A DNA stretch of 64,000 bases from Crambe crambe. Its lineage: Eukaryota > Porifera > Demospongiae > Poecilosclerida > Crambeidae. How positions within the stretch are numbered: the first letter of the stretch is position 1; every line of letters begins with the position of its first letter. This document shows, piece after piece, positions 46,862 to 58,700 of the stretch. The stretch is from contig OZ004586.1 in NCBI GenBank assembly GCA_963924555.1, forward strand, positions 1,984,001 to 2,048,000. The letters are read 5' to 3'. The notes beneath the pieces are model-generated. The model was not told where the DNA came from, did no database searches, and worked only from the letters and a program-made list of their open reading frames with translations. The translations under genes were made by a program, and so were the position numbers.

Positions 46862-49150
46862 CTAAAGTTGCAGTATTTCCATATGCAGGCACAGATCAGT
46901 CACTGATTCCATTTCCAGCACTTTCTTCAGTCCCAGAGACTCTTTGGCAAGTTTGGCTTTAGCCAAAGAGCAAAGCGATGGCAACTCTATTCGTATTGAC
47001 TTGCCGACATCTTGGACTAAGTCTCTTGCTCTTCCTCTGGAACTTTCAGGCATGTGCCATGGAAGAACCACAATATAATCGAGTAACCCCTCTCTAATTA
47101 TGGTCTTTAGGCGTGTATTTCTTCCTACAGCAGTCTGTAGAGCATGTAGCAAAACTTCAGTGCCCAAATGATGTAATTTCATGAACAAACTTTTTGAGTA
47201 TTTCACGGATTCTTTGACTGGACTATACAAATAGTTCACAAATGGCATACAGGTCTCCCATTCCAAGCCATCCTTTATCTCATAGGCTCTGATAGCCACA
47301 GGATTGGTATTACAGATTCTCTCCATCAAAACTATCACCTTTTGCAGCAAAGATTCCGGAAAGTGAAGTAGATATTGGGCAGATCCTAGTATCATTTGAG
47401 ACAGTACTATACCAGCATAACTCCTGCACAAAATAAAGAATTTTAAGGAGGAAAATTTTCAGTAAACTAGCTTGCAGATTTCAGTAAACTAGCTTGCATA
47501 TTTTTTAGTAAACTAGCTACATTTTTTTAGTACTAGTACCCTGTGTGGAGATAGCCCAACCTAGTGACCACCGGGGCTATTCCGAACGGTCAAATATTCC
47601 TCGAGCTTATGAGCTCAATTTTGAAAGCTATTATAGTAGATTATATCCTCCAACAGTCTCAGTAGTTTCAGCAATTCGCCGTTCGGAATAGCCCCGCTTT
47701 GCCTTATACAGCTACTGCTGGATGCTGGATAACTATATATACCACTTACTCCAGAATCATTATTGGATCAGTATGACCATATTTAAGTGTTTTGACTCTA
47801 CATATCTTGAGGACACTCTCCACCATGGAGGGTTTCAAGAGATAAACATGTGCCTCTTGACACTGTGCCAGGCAGAGAAGGAAACTCATACATGTTATTG
47901 CTTCGTCACTTTGATACAAGGACGACATTGCCACCTCAAAGTTTTGCTCGAGGACATCGCTTCTCTGGGCAAGTTGTAGTTGCACTTCAGGAAGTTCTGA
48001 GATACTGCAATAACCATATAATCAAAAAATAATTTATGATGAAAGAGCTAAAGCTATTTTCAATAGAAGAGAAAGAATACAGTCTTATGACCTTTGATCT
48101 GCCATCCCTACTTAATTATAAATAAAATCAAACCGTTCATATTAAATTAAATTTCGCAAAATATGCATTTAAAGTCATGTCAAGTAACTAAGGTTTGCAG
48201 CTGGCTATTTCTGCAAAAAATGGAAGGCATTATCATGTCAGATTCAGTTGTTCTACAGATTGTAATGTGCGTTGTGCGAACATTTTGATTTTAACCCGTA
48301 CCCTTCACATATCCTTTTGACCTACAGGTCACACTATTCTTAATGGTAGTGGAAAGTTAGCTATAATAACTGTCCCTTAGCTAGCTCATTTGAATTCTCT
48401 CATGACAAGCTACTTACTTGCTTACTTGCAAAGGGCATTGGCTGATGCTTCGATAGCACTTCTGTACAACCAATCGAGTCCAGAATTTAGAGACTTCCAT
48501 AAGAAAGTGTTAATGCAATACTCAAGGCCGCCATACCTAACCACTTGTCTTCGAAGGGGGAATGTCTGAGTAAAGTTTAAAACAGACCAACTGCACACTG
48601 CCTCGAGTAAATCACCTTTGAATAGTCTGATGTTCCTCTGTCGTAATGTCTGTAGAGCTCCATAACAAGACATCAAAACTTCAACACCCCCTAATGCATC
48701 AAAATGAAGCTTGTTGACATATTTCGTCATATTTGACCACGGATAGAATAAATGTTGTGAGAGATCATTTCTAAGATTACTTGGCATCAGTGAGACATAC
48801 TTCTTTGCTAGTTCTGAGGTTTTGCTTTTTTCGAGATTTTCCAGGAGAGACTCCACTATCTGTTTGAGCCATTGTACAACTCTTATGACTCTCTCACACT
48901 CTCCTTCAATGGGATAGGATATGAGAAAAGTGTCTCCACTTCTGACATAAGATGAAATGAGGTCATCAGAGTCTGTTTTCTTGTTGGATTGATAACACAA
49001 AGTTTGGACGCATACTGGAATGGAGAACCTCCGCTCCACCTCCTCTTTTATCTCCAGGAATGTAGCAGGTAGGGAAGGGAAAACTAGATCTACCTTCTTG
49101 GTTGTATTTGTCTCTTCACGGCATAGATCGAAATGAAATACAGTTTCCAT
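46862..49150 (-). CDS. Ubiquitin-like/armadillo-like protein, copy U2
   Basis: Exons 48429-49150, 47750-48004 and 46862-47423 splice to 1539 nt, 513 codons, with the same intron positions as U1 and U3. The N-terminal ubiquitin-like segment (VDLVFPSLPATFLEIKEEVE, LISSYVRSGDTFLISYPIEG) is almost identical to U1. The middle region after the fold (LLENLEKSKTSELAKKY) is the most variable between copies. Helical repeats include LGGVEVLMSCYGALQ, YGGLEYCINTFLWKSL and LLDYIVVLPWHMPESSRGRA. It ends with a conserved stretch (KAKLAKESLGLKKVLEMES, TDLCLHM). Only 132 bp separate it from U1 on the same strand. No lesion was seen. Function is unknown. Confidence 0.82.
47572..47696. mobile_element. GC-tipped 125-bp inverted-repeat element
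   Basis: Ends are perfect inverted copies of CGGGGCTATTCCGAACGG, with an AT-rich core. The sequence is unlike its surroundings. It lies in the U2 intron between exons 2 and 3. It is probably a miniature DNA transposon; target duplication was not clear. Confidence 0.7.
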
Positions 49151-49207
49151 GACAAATTTAAAGCGTAGCTAAAAAAAGCGCTGACTCATCATTAACTTCA
49201 AATCTTA

Positions 49208-52200
49208 TTATAAATGTTGAATTCTAAACACCATGCACAAATCAGTCACTGATCTTATTCCTGATATTTCTTTGAGTCCCAGAGACATCTTGGCCAGTTG
49301 GGCTTTAGTCAGAGAACTAAGTAATGGCAATTCGATTTGAACCAACTTGCTGACGTCATGGACCAAGTTTCTTGCCCGTTCTCTGCAATTTTCAGGCACA
49401 TGCCATGGAAGAGCCACAATGTAGTCAAGAAGTCCCTCTTCCTTTAGGATCTTTAGATGCAGTTCCCTTCCCAGAGCATTTTGAAGAGAATGGATGATAA
49501 CTGCAGCACTTAAGCTTTGCAGCCTTACAACCAAATCTCCAGTGATTTCTGCAGTCTTGATCTCTCTTACTGGACTATATAAATAGTTCAAAAATGGCAG
49601 AAAAGTCCCCCAGACCAAGCCTTCTTTGATCTCATAAGTTCTGATATCCACAGGGTTCGTCCCACACACTCTCTCCATCAATTGAACCATCTGTTCCAAA
49701 AGGGAGTCAGGAAAACCAAGCAGATATTCAACAGAACCCAATATCATCTGAGAGAGAACCACACCAACATAGCTCCTGCATGAATGATACTCATGTTACA
49801 GCTAGCTTTTCCCTAGTCCTAGGGCAAGGGCACTGACTGGAGTTCAGTATGCAAATACACTCAGACTAGGTCACTCTACACTGTCATAGTGCAACTTTAG
49901 CTGAGGGACAGAGTTTCTAATTGGTATAATTAGCTTTTCCCTAGAACTAGGGCTTCATCCCTAGCCCTAGGGCAAGGGCACGGACTGGAGTTCAGTATGC
50001 AAATAGACTCAGACCAGGTCACTCTACACTGTCATAGTGCAACTTTAGCTGAGGGGCGGAGTTTCCAATTGTTACGGCTAGCTTTGCCCTAAAATTACGG
50101 CTTCGTCCCTAGCCCTAGGGCAAGAGCATGGACTGGGGTTCAGTATGTACATAGACTCAGATTAGGTCACTCTACACTGTCATAGTGCATGCAACTTTAG
50201 TTGAGGGGTGGAGTTCCCAATTGTTACGGCTAGCCCTAGGTTATTTGCCCTAGAACTAGGGCTTCGTCTATAGCCCTAGGGCAAGGGCATGGACTGGGGT
50301 TCAGTATGCAAAATGGACTCAGACCAGGTCACTCTACACTGTCATAGTGCAACTTTAGTTGAGGGGTGGAGTTTCCAATTGTTACGGCTAGCTTTGCCCT
50401 AGCCCTAGGGCTTCGTCCCTAACCCTAGGGCAAGGGCACGAACTGGGGTTCAGTACGTAAATAGACTCAGACTAGGTCACTCTACACTGTCATAGTGCAA
50501 CTTTAGCTGAGGGGTGGAGTTTCTAATTGTTACGACTAGCTTTGCCCTAGAACTAGGGCTTCGTCCATAGCCCTAGGGCAAGGGCACGGACTGGGAAAAT
50601 AGACTCAGACCAGGTCACTCTACACTGTCATAGTGCAACTTTAGCTGAGGGGTGGAGTTTCCAATTGTTATGGCTAGCTTTGCCCTAGAACTAGTGCTTT
50701 GTCCCTAGCCCTAGGGCAATAGTCATGCATATAAATAAGGCTGTGTCTACAGTGCTGGTACCGGCATCGGAATTTTCTTCTTGGGGCACTTAGAAAAATT
50801 TTCAAAGATTGAAAAAGAAAAAATGTCCAATTCGGGAATCGAACCCAAGACCACACGTTCAATAGCACACAGCACTAACCGATGCGTTACAGTGGCAACG
50901 CTGCAAAAAAACTCATACTTCTAACCTCAAACTCTTTGGTTGCCTTAGGGTACTGCACTGCAAGCTGGGCAAGTGTTGCCTAGCCTTGGAGTCACAACAG
51001 TGCGTGAATTGTACATCCCATACACCTAATGCTCGCTCCGCTCACTCCCTTGCAGGAGCTCTAGCCCTTTGGTGCCGTGCCCTAGTAGCCCTAGCCAGCC
51101 CTTGCAGGAACAATCATAATACATAGGCTTTGCTGGCCTATACATGTATTAGGTATTATCGTCCTGCCGGCATCCCAAGAAGAAAAACTCCGATGCCGGT
51201 ACTGGCACTGTAGACACTGCGTATAAATAACTGAATGGTCCTCACTTACTCAAGAGCCATTATTGCATCAAAATGAGCGCCTTCTTGCAATTCAGATTCA
51301 GCTTTTCTAACTTCACAAATTTTGAGGATGTTCTCCACTATGGATGGTTGCAGCAAGTGGAAATGTGTTTTATGACATTGGGCTAGGCAAAGGAGAAAGC
51401 TAGCACCCACTATTGCAACCTTGCAGGGATACAAAGGAGATATTGAAACTTGGAAAGTTTGCTCAATCACGTCACTTCTCTGGGCAAGTTTTAGCTGCAT
51501 TTCAGGGAGCTCTGAGATGCTACAGAAAGAGTAAAATACAAGTAATCTGAAACAATCAGGAAGAAAGTTAAGTTTATTTCACTTACTTGCAAATGGCATA
51601 CAATGATACCTCAATAGCACTGATAAGGAGATCACTTAGTCCAGAATCCAAAGATCCCCATAGGAACGTGTTAATGCAGTAATCTAGGCCACCGTATTTA
51701 ACTATCTGCCTTCGAAGGGGAAATGTTTGTGTAAAATTTGCAACAGAGAGGCTATAAACTGTCTCGTAGAAATCCGCTCTGAAGACCCTGATAGCTCTTT
51801 GCCGCAATTTCTGTAGAGACCCATAACAGGACATCAAGAACTCGACACCTCCTAGTGAATCAAAATGAAGCTTGTTGACGTACTTAGTTTTATCTGACCA
51901 TGGATAAAATAAATTCACTGAGAGATCATTTGCATTACTTCCTCCGAGCATTAGTGGTATACAATCTTCTGCTAGTGCTGTTCTTATGCCTGGAGTTTCA
52001 ACATTGAAAATGGTTTGAAGAGCATTTGACGATCGCTTCAGCCATGTCACGACACTTTTGACACTCTCACACTCGCCCTCAATGGGATAAGATATGAGAA
52101 AAGTGTCTTCACTTCTAATATACGATGAAATGAGGCAATCAGAGTCTGCTTTCTTGCTAGATTGATAGTACAGAGTTTGGACACACACAGGAATGGAGCA

Positions 52201-52323
52201 CCTCCGCTCCACCTCCTTCTTGATCTCCAGGAACGTATCAGGGAGGGAAGGGAAATCTAGATCTATCTTCTTCGTTGAATTAGTCTCCTCACAGGAAAGC
52301 TCTAGATGAAAAAACGTATCCAT
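49208..52323 (-). CDS. Ubiquitin-like/armadillo-like protein, copy U3
   Basis: Exons 51587-52323, 51250-51519 and 49208-49775 give 1575 nt, 525 codons. The start is MDTFFHLELSCEE. It has the same plan as U1 and U2: beta-grasp fold (KKIDLDFPSLPDTFLEIKKE, LISSYIRSEDTFLISYP), then helical repeats (LGGVEFLMSCYGSLQKL, YGGLDYCINTFLWGSLDSG, LLDYIVALPWHVPENCRERA). It is the most diverged of the three and has a longer variable linker after the ubiquitin-like fold (about residues 100-130). Its second intron is swollen to about 1.5 kb by a minisatellite and a transposon. It lies 57 bp upstream of U2 on the same strand. Function is unknown. Confidence 0.82.
49800..50725 (+). repeat. Minisatellite of about 130-160-bp units
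   Basis: Six to seven units, each containing a CCCTAGGGC palindrome block, TTCAGTATGCAAATAGACTC, CTCTACACTGTCATAGTGCA and a GGGGTGGAGTTTCCAATTG block. The palindromes CTAGAACTAGGG/CCTAGGGC recur at each unit border. It lies in intron 2 of U3 and accounts for most of its length. Confidence 0.9.
50739..51221. mobile_element. 483-bp inverted-repeat transposon with 9-bp target duplication
   Basis: Terminal inverted repeats of about 45 bp (GTGTCTACAGTGC, TACCGGCATCGGA, TTCTTCTTGGG in order on both ends) and a perfect direct repeat TATAAATAA at 50730-50738 and 51222-51230. On the minus strand the interior has a tRNA-like stretch around 50820-50905 with a TTGGGTTCGATTCCCGA arm (RNA polymerase III B-box type), so it may have captured a tRNA-derived SINE. 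It has no coding capacity. Confidence 0.82.
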
Positions 52324-52445
52324 CAGTTTGTGGTTGTTTATTCAATTGATGACCTTTGACCCTAATACTACTGAGCATGCGTAGTAAATCTCAATGTATA
52401 GCACACCTATGAGCACACACGGTAGCAAAAAAAGTAAAGCTATTA

Positions 52446-55400
52446 TTAGCATGTCCCTCTGTTCATCCTCCTTTCATTCTCGATATCAGCCATGGTGACT
52501 CCTCCAGTTAAGAATTTAGTGCAGGCACTGTTATCACCTGTTCTGGAGGTGACAAGATAACAGAGAGTTGATGCTTTGCAGGAAGCATCACAGACTGGTG
52601 AAGGAGGGTGGAGCTTATATTTGTACCTGTAGAATATATGAAGCCATAAAGTTGATACCCTTCTGTTAGCTATTATCTTTTCACTCTCACTGATAGTACT
52701 GCTGAAATAAAGTATCATTGCTTCTGAATCTTTCCACCAAATTTGCCCAGTCAGCAGGATAGAGAGTATTCATTCTGTACTCAATCTAAAGAGATTATCA
52801 TACCAATGTAGATCTGTTATAGCATAATAATTAAGCTCACTGTTGGAGAATATTCCCGTCGCCATGATGGTTTATTGGTTAGATTAGCATCAGTGATATT
52901 CATATAAAAGGCGGTGTAGTCTAGAACAGCCTGGAATGGAATTAGAAATATCACATCCAGGAAATCCACTTTGATTCCTCTACACTCAATAATACAGTGG
53001 AACCTCCAGTAAAGGACACTAGCTACTCTGAAAGCGGGACAAACCTCTCAACAAAGGACAATCCAAAAGTACCTCAAAAACAACCCATTTAATTTTTAGG
53101 TTATCTGAATTGCAAAATAATATAAAAATGGACTGCATGTATGTGCTTTTATAGTGAGCTTTGTAGAAGATTATATATGCACTCTATAACTTCCAAAAAA
53201 GAGGATCTCTCCATTATTCAGAGGTTTCACTGTACATACATACATTACTGGTTCCATCTGGTCCATCCACAGTGTACATACGGAATCCCGAGTTAGCGTG
53301 ATCTGGAGTAACACTGGGTCCCACAAAAGCAATGCTATAGTTATGAGAAAGATTAATTATTATAGGGACATCCTCTCAGGAATGTTCTAGCCATATCTTT
53401 ACTTTGTAGCTCTTGTTTTATTTGTGTCGTCAAAGAAAATCTCAAATTCATCCTTGTGAGTGTGGCCAAAAAACTGACCAGCTATAGTTGACTCAAACCT
53501 ATAGTATTCAAAGTTCATAAGGCAAGTAGTGGCTGCTATTTAAGACCATGTATGTCATATCCCAACAGGCTCTTAAGAGACCACCTCCCTATTGTGGATC
53601 ATTTATTCCTGACCCAGAGATTGTCCTAAACTTTCTAGCTAGGCTTGCCTGTTGACTATCTTGTGATAGTTCCATCCAAATGAATATGTCAATTGTGCCG
53701 GAGGGATGTGACCAATGATGTGAACCTTCTCCCCATTTTTTTCGGCATCCAGCAGTTGCATTACCAGCCACTCCAGCTGCCCTGCTGGGTCTGTATCATT
53801 GATCAGTAGCCAGCTATGATGAAAAACAACAACAAAAAAACAAATAAACAAACAAACAAACAAAAACAAGTGAAGTGACAATTAAGATAACAATCTGTTA
53901 TCATTTACAACTATAGCTACTAAAAATTACAAGTTTTCACTATTTCCAAAATTTGTTTGCAGTGAAATAACACGAAGGCCATCGCGAATCTTCTCATTGT
54001 AGAATCCACCCCTGAAAATCATAATGCGTCATTCAGAATACCCTCTCAGAAGTTCGATTATTATAGCTAGCCCTACCTTTTCAATGTTGCTATGGATTCA
54101 GGGGAAAGCCATGTTCCCCATGCTTCAGCAGCTGCATCCAGTAGCCACTGGTTGGACCTCTCTCCAGTGATGAATGGAGGAGGAAAACTAGAACCAAAGT
54201 TCAGAAACATAAGCCCGACTTCAGGGCTAACTTTGGAACCAAATTCAATAATAATTTGGTACCAATATCTCTAAGTTTGTATCTTATACCTATTCACTGG
54301 TGCACTTTCGTGATTGCCTAGTGTGAAATAGACCTTTGTGCCTGGGAAGTAGTGCTTCATCAGCGATGCAATGGTTTTCAGAATGAAAATCTGGTCATGT
54401 CGAGATTGGTTCCAAACGTTATGAGCTGGAAGATCTCCAGTCACATACACCCAATCGATCTGTAGTCATACATGAGAACAGTAACTGTTAGTAAATAGCC
54501 ATATTCATAACAGCTATAAGGCTTTTGATAGATTGTCTTAATTGGTATCGTATAAGAACTGTTTTGATTGTAGTAGTGGCTTTCACAATGACCTCTCTAT
54601 TCAGGTAGCTGAAGTATTCCATCAGGTTTAAGAGTGTAGAGTATGGTAGATCACAGTTATAGTCTCCCCAAGTGCCTGCTGCCGAAGAACCATTACCTAT
54701 AACAGTTTTTGCAGGAATTAGCTATAAATGGCTGTTAATTTGCAAACAGTCTTTGAAGGCAATGCTCCAAGAACATAATGATAACCTTTCTGATTTGGTG
54801 GCCTGCAGCAAATAGGCTCTCCGCAGTCATTGGAAAGGCCTGCAGTGTAGTTCTGGTCCCAATGAATGTCAGAGAGGTGCAGTACAGTGCTAGCTTCTTT
54901 GCCGGGCTGCATACAATTGTAATAATATAGCAGAAACATTTGACTTTGCATTGGTATTGTACCGGTGGATAAGGAGTGACTGGTGGCTTATTTCCAGGTA
55001 TGCTAATGTTCCAATACTGGTTCCAGGGATCATAGTGGGGTTGACAAGATGGTCCAAGCAGAATACTGCATGCTTGTTTGGCACGTCCTAAGCTGATCTC
55101 GTAAGCAACAGTCAATACTTCATCCTATCATAGATAGAAATCTAAAATTAGCTACAGTACACAGCTAGACACACTGTTACCACACAACCTTAAACTCTTC
55201 CACAATAAGATCACACACTGTCTTGTCTTCAATCTTTCTTAATATACAGTATTCAGCACTGAGACGAGCAATGACTTCCTCAATAGAATTTCCTTCCAAA
55301 ATCACCTCTAGTAAACTGCTCACAACCTTACATAGCTCACAACTGAAATCCAGCGAGATATCATCAGCTGAGGGCTCTTTTAACAAGCTAGATACTGGAT

Positions 55401-55551
55401 TAAGACTGGAGTGGTCTCTTATCTCCTTCAAGAGCTTGTGATCGTGAAAAGCGCTGTCAGTTGCGATCGGAGCACTCTGCACTAGGTGGCTAGTGAAGCA
55501 GTAACAGGCTAATGCGATAGCAAGAGAAAGCCGTGTCCAAGCTCGAGACAT
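52446..55551 (-). CDS. SMPD1: Acid sphingomyelinase
   Basis: A lysosomal or secreted enzyme that hydrolyses sphingomyelin to ceramide and phosphocholine. About 13 exons run from 55551 to 52446. The first encodes a signal peptide and most of a saposin B domain (FSCELCKVV, then paired Cys). The two-metal phosphoesterase ligands are all visible in order: LHLSDIHWD (about 54850), [10 protein letters not shown] (about 54430), LGNHES (about 54315), HIIGHIPP (about 53710) and [11 protein letters not shown] (about 53470). [19 protein letters not shown] matches human SMPD1 almost exactly across an exon junction. The C-terminal domain has [14 protein letters not shown] and the protein ends in Cys (RGTC), like the terminal Cys of human SMPD1. 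Nothing is missing. The transcript starts only 219 bp from the NBR1 stop codon on the same strand. Confidence 0.93.
52995..53232 (+). mobile_element. Pogo-like MITE, complete, TA-flanked
   Basis: A 238-bp element from CAGTGGAACCTCCAG to CAGAGGTTTCACTG, with TA on both sides. It lies in an SMPD1 intron. Confidence 0.82.
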
Positions 55552-55770
55552 TTTCCAGCTGCTCGTTTTAGAATTATCAACTCAGCTAGCTAGCCCTTAT
55601 ATGCGCATGCTCAATAACATCAGCCCCACCCACTTAGCTGTCCGCTAGATAATAATGTGATCCTGAACAGATAGACAAAATGATAATAATTATAAGAAAA
55701 ATGTTCGGCTTTTTTTGTATTATTAAGACAATACACAGAGTCAGTTAAAAGTTGCAGAGCTGTTTAGCTC

Positions 55771-58700
55771 TCACACATAAGATGAGCCAAAGGCTGCATT
55801 TTGTTGGTCCAGCAGCTCATTGATGACATCCTGGAGGTTGTTATTGTATTTCTCCAGGAGTCGAGTGTTGAGTGCTCTGTCAGCAAACCCCATGGACACC
55901 AGGCACTCCATGGGCGTGGTGGGCTGTCGGGGACCATCCCAGCGCTGGGCTATCAGGTGGGAGACATCTGGGTTGCGGCACCACTGAGATACATCCTATT
56001 AAGAATTTTTATACAGACAGTGGTCATTATGTAATGTATTTCATTAAGTTTGGAACCTCCAATAGAGGACACTCTGAAAGAGGACAAATTTCTCAACTAA
56101 GGACAATCTGTATACTCTATAGAAAGTAACCTCCACAGGAGGACAACCTCTCTACAAATGGTCCTAAGTGGGTCCATTATTCAAAGGTTACACTGTATGT
56201 TTGGAACGGGTGTTTGATTAAATAGAAACTTTATAACATTATTGACATTGTGGTTTTGTTCATTGATTGCTTCCACTGAACAAGTTATTCTAAAACTATC
56301 AAGCTGAAGTATGAAGCTTGCTGAGGCTGTGACCTACTTTCTCATTGAGTTGTAGCCTCATTGAGTATGTGCAATAACTACTTATTGCATGCTTAATATG
56401 TAGTTTAGAGCACAGTTTTAGAGAAATCTGGTTGGTCAGGTGTCATGTGACCAGCAATAAAGGGTGAATGTCCTGAATTCATAATGGGTTAGTCACACAT
56501 ACCGTATCTTTCTTGATCATTCCACCAATATCACCGCTTTGCTGTGTCTTCCAAGGCTGAGCCGGTGGTGCACTAGGAGTAGGATCCTGCTCGTCAGGTA
56601 TAATCCCATCTTTGGCATCCTAAACACAACACAGCAAGAATAACTCTTATGCTGACGATGGCACCACAGCTGTGTGCCAATTGCATAAAAAATAAAAATA
56701 AAAATTAATGTTCCTCACCTCAAATTCTTCTTCATCACTGCTTTCACACGAGCTAGCTTCAGGAGTGGCAAACTTGATGGTCGGTTTCCTCTCGGTCTTC
56801 TCAGCAGCAGACGAAAAATGGACTTTATCATCCACAAATCCACTGACGGTGTTCACCAGCCTAGTAGTCAAGGCGACGGGGTTCTTATAGAGACCCCCTT
56901 TCAAGGCACGCAAGGTGAGACCATTCTGAGCGAAACCTGAGCTTCTGCGTACCGACGGGCTAGCAGAGGGAGTCGTATCTTTATCATCCTTTGGATCATT
57001 TGGTGTCTTGGGATTGATGGGTTGAGGAGGACACGCACTCTTCGTTCCTTCCACAGGTGTCATTTGTGGATCATCAACTTCCGTATATGGAGGTGGGAGT
57101 GGCATGGGACTGCTTGATGGTGCTGCCAGTGGCATTTCACAGCTGGTTGAAGTCATGTGACTATCATGTGACTCGTTCGGCTCCAGTTGATACGGTCCCA
57201 GCGATAGACTTGAATCCACAACATGTGAAAGGCTCGTAGGGGGAGAAAAATCCGGTAGAGGCTTTTCGAGATCGAAGCAATCGGGTATGATCATCACGAA
57301 ATCAGAATCAAATGCTGTGGTTTTTACTTCCTCAGATACAGGATCTTCAGAGCAACCAGGATCTTCAATCATCTCAAAAGTCTGTAGGAGTTGATCAGTG
57401 GAAGTCATCATACCACTATTGCTTTCACTGCACTCGCTATCCATCTTAATCGAGGGGCCTGCTTCATCAGGAGGGAGAGATGTGGTACTCGGGATAAAGC
57501 CGATGCTCTTCAAGAGGTTTTCATTGGTCAGCACCTCCTCTGTGTTGGAGGCAGATAGAGCAGGTGTGGTGGCGGTGAGAATCGGTGGTTGGAAGGTCAC
57601 TGGCATTGGTCTGTCCACACGAACATCCAACCAGAGACGAGGACCAAAGTAGGTGGAGCCTTTGTGGACAAGTCGCCATTCACTACAGACACAAAAAATG
57701 CGCGAGGTAAGGTACATACAATATACAGGTACTAGCATTTTACAATTTTTGCGATTTCAATGCTATAGACTATTCTTACCTTTTGATGTTATCCTGGTCT
57801 TTGGACTCTATGGGTGGAAACTTGGCCATTAACTCAACACTCTCTCCTGGCTTAACTTCACGGACATCCACCGTCCTGCAGAGAGGTTTGAAACCCTCCA
57901 CGTGAACCAGCTTCACATGCTTCCATTTCTTGGTGCCACTGTTGGTCACAATCCAGCCTTTCTCAAACTAGAAAGAAAGAAAAAAGTATGACACACCTAT
58001 ATTATCAGAGCTGTACTTTCACAAACAGGGTGCTTAAGTATATTCATGAGTATATAATTTAATTACTGCCATAGACCCAGCCCACTTTCTTCAAAGTTCT
58101 ATATCCAAACAGGGTGGCCTGCCCTGCATTTAGTATACTGGGGGAAAACACTGTATTATCACTAACAAATATCGTGATTAATCTATGGCTACATGAAACA
58201 CAACTACTCACGGGCATTTGAAAAGGGACGACACTGCCATCTGGGTAACATGTGTCCGTTACAAACTCAAAGTTCAAATACCTGAAAAAGAAACGAATCA
58301 AAAATAAACAGTGATCATGGTGTATGCTTTCATTTCGTCAAAAAAAACTACTGCTAGAGTTCGTTTTTGTCTGGTGATAATTATTAAGAATTGGGCTTTC
58401 ACACAAAGTAGATATTGTTAGATTGTTACTTTTCATGTCCCTTCTGCTTCTGTTCTCCTTCACTGATGGTACATTCCTCCATCTTGGAGCTCAGCTTGGC
58501 CAGCTTGTCTTCCAAGTGTGCTTTCTTCTTCTCCTGCTTGCGACGAACCTTGAGGTCCTCACGGAGTTGCTCACGGGATCGAGTCACGTACCCACCGCTC
58601 ATGGCGGTGGATTGGTGGGCATGTCCATGTTGCTGGTGGGTGTGTCCGTGATGACGATGAGAGTGACTCTTGTGGTGATGGTGATGATTATGGAGCTTTT

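Noticed and set aside
50820..50905. Functional tRNA gene on the minus strand
   Set aside because: The T-arm is good, but the acceptor arms do not pair and the anticodon arm is poor; it is better explained as a tRNA-derived part of the 483-bp element.
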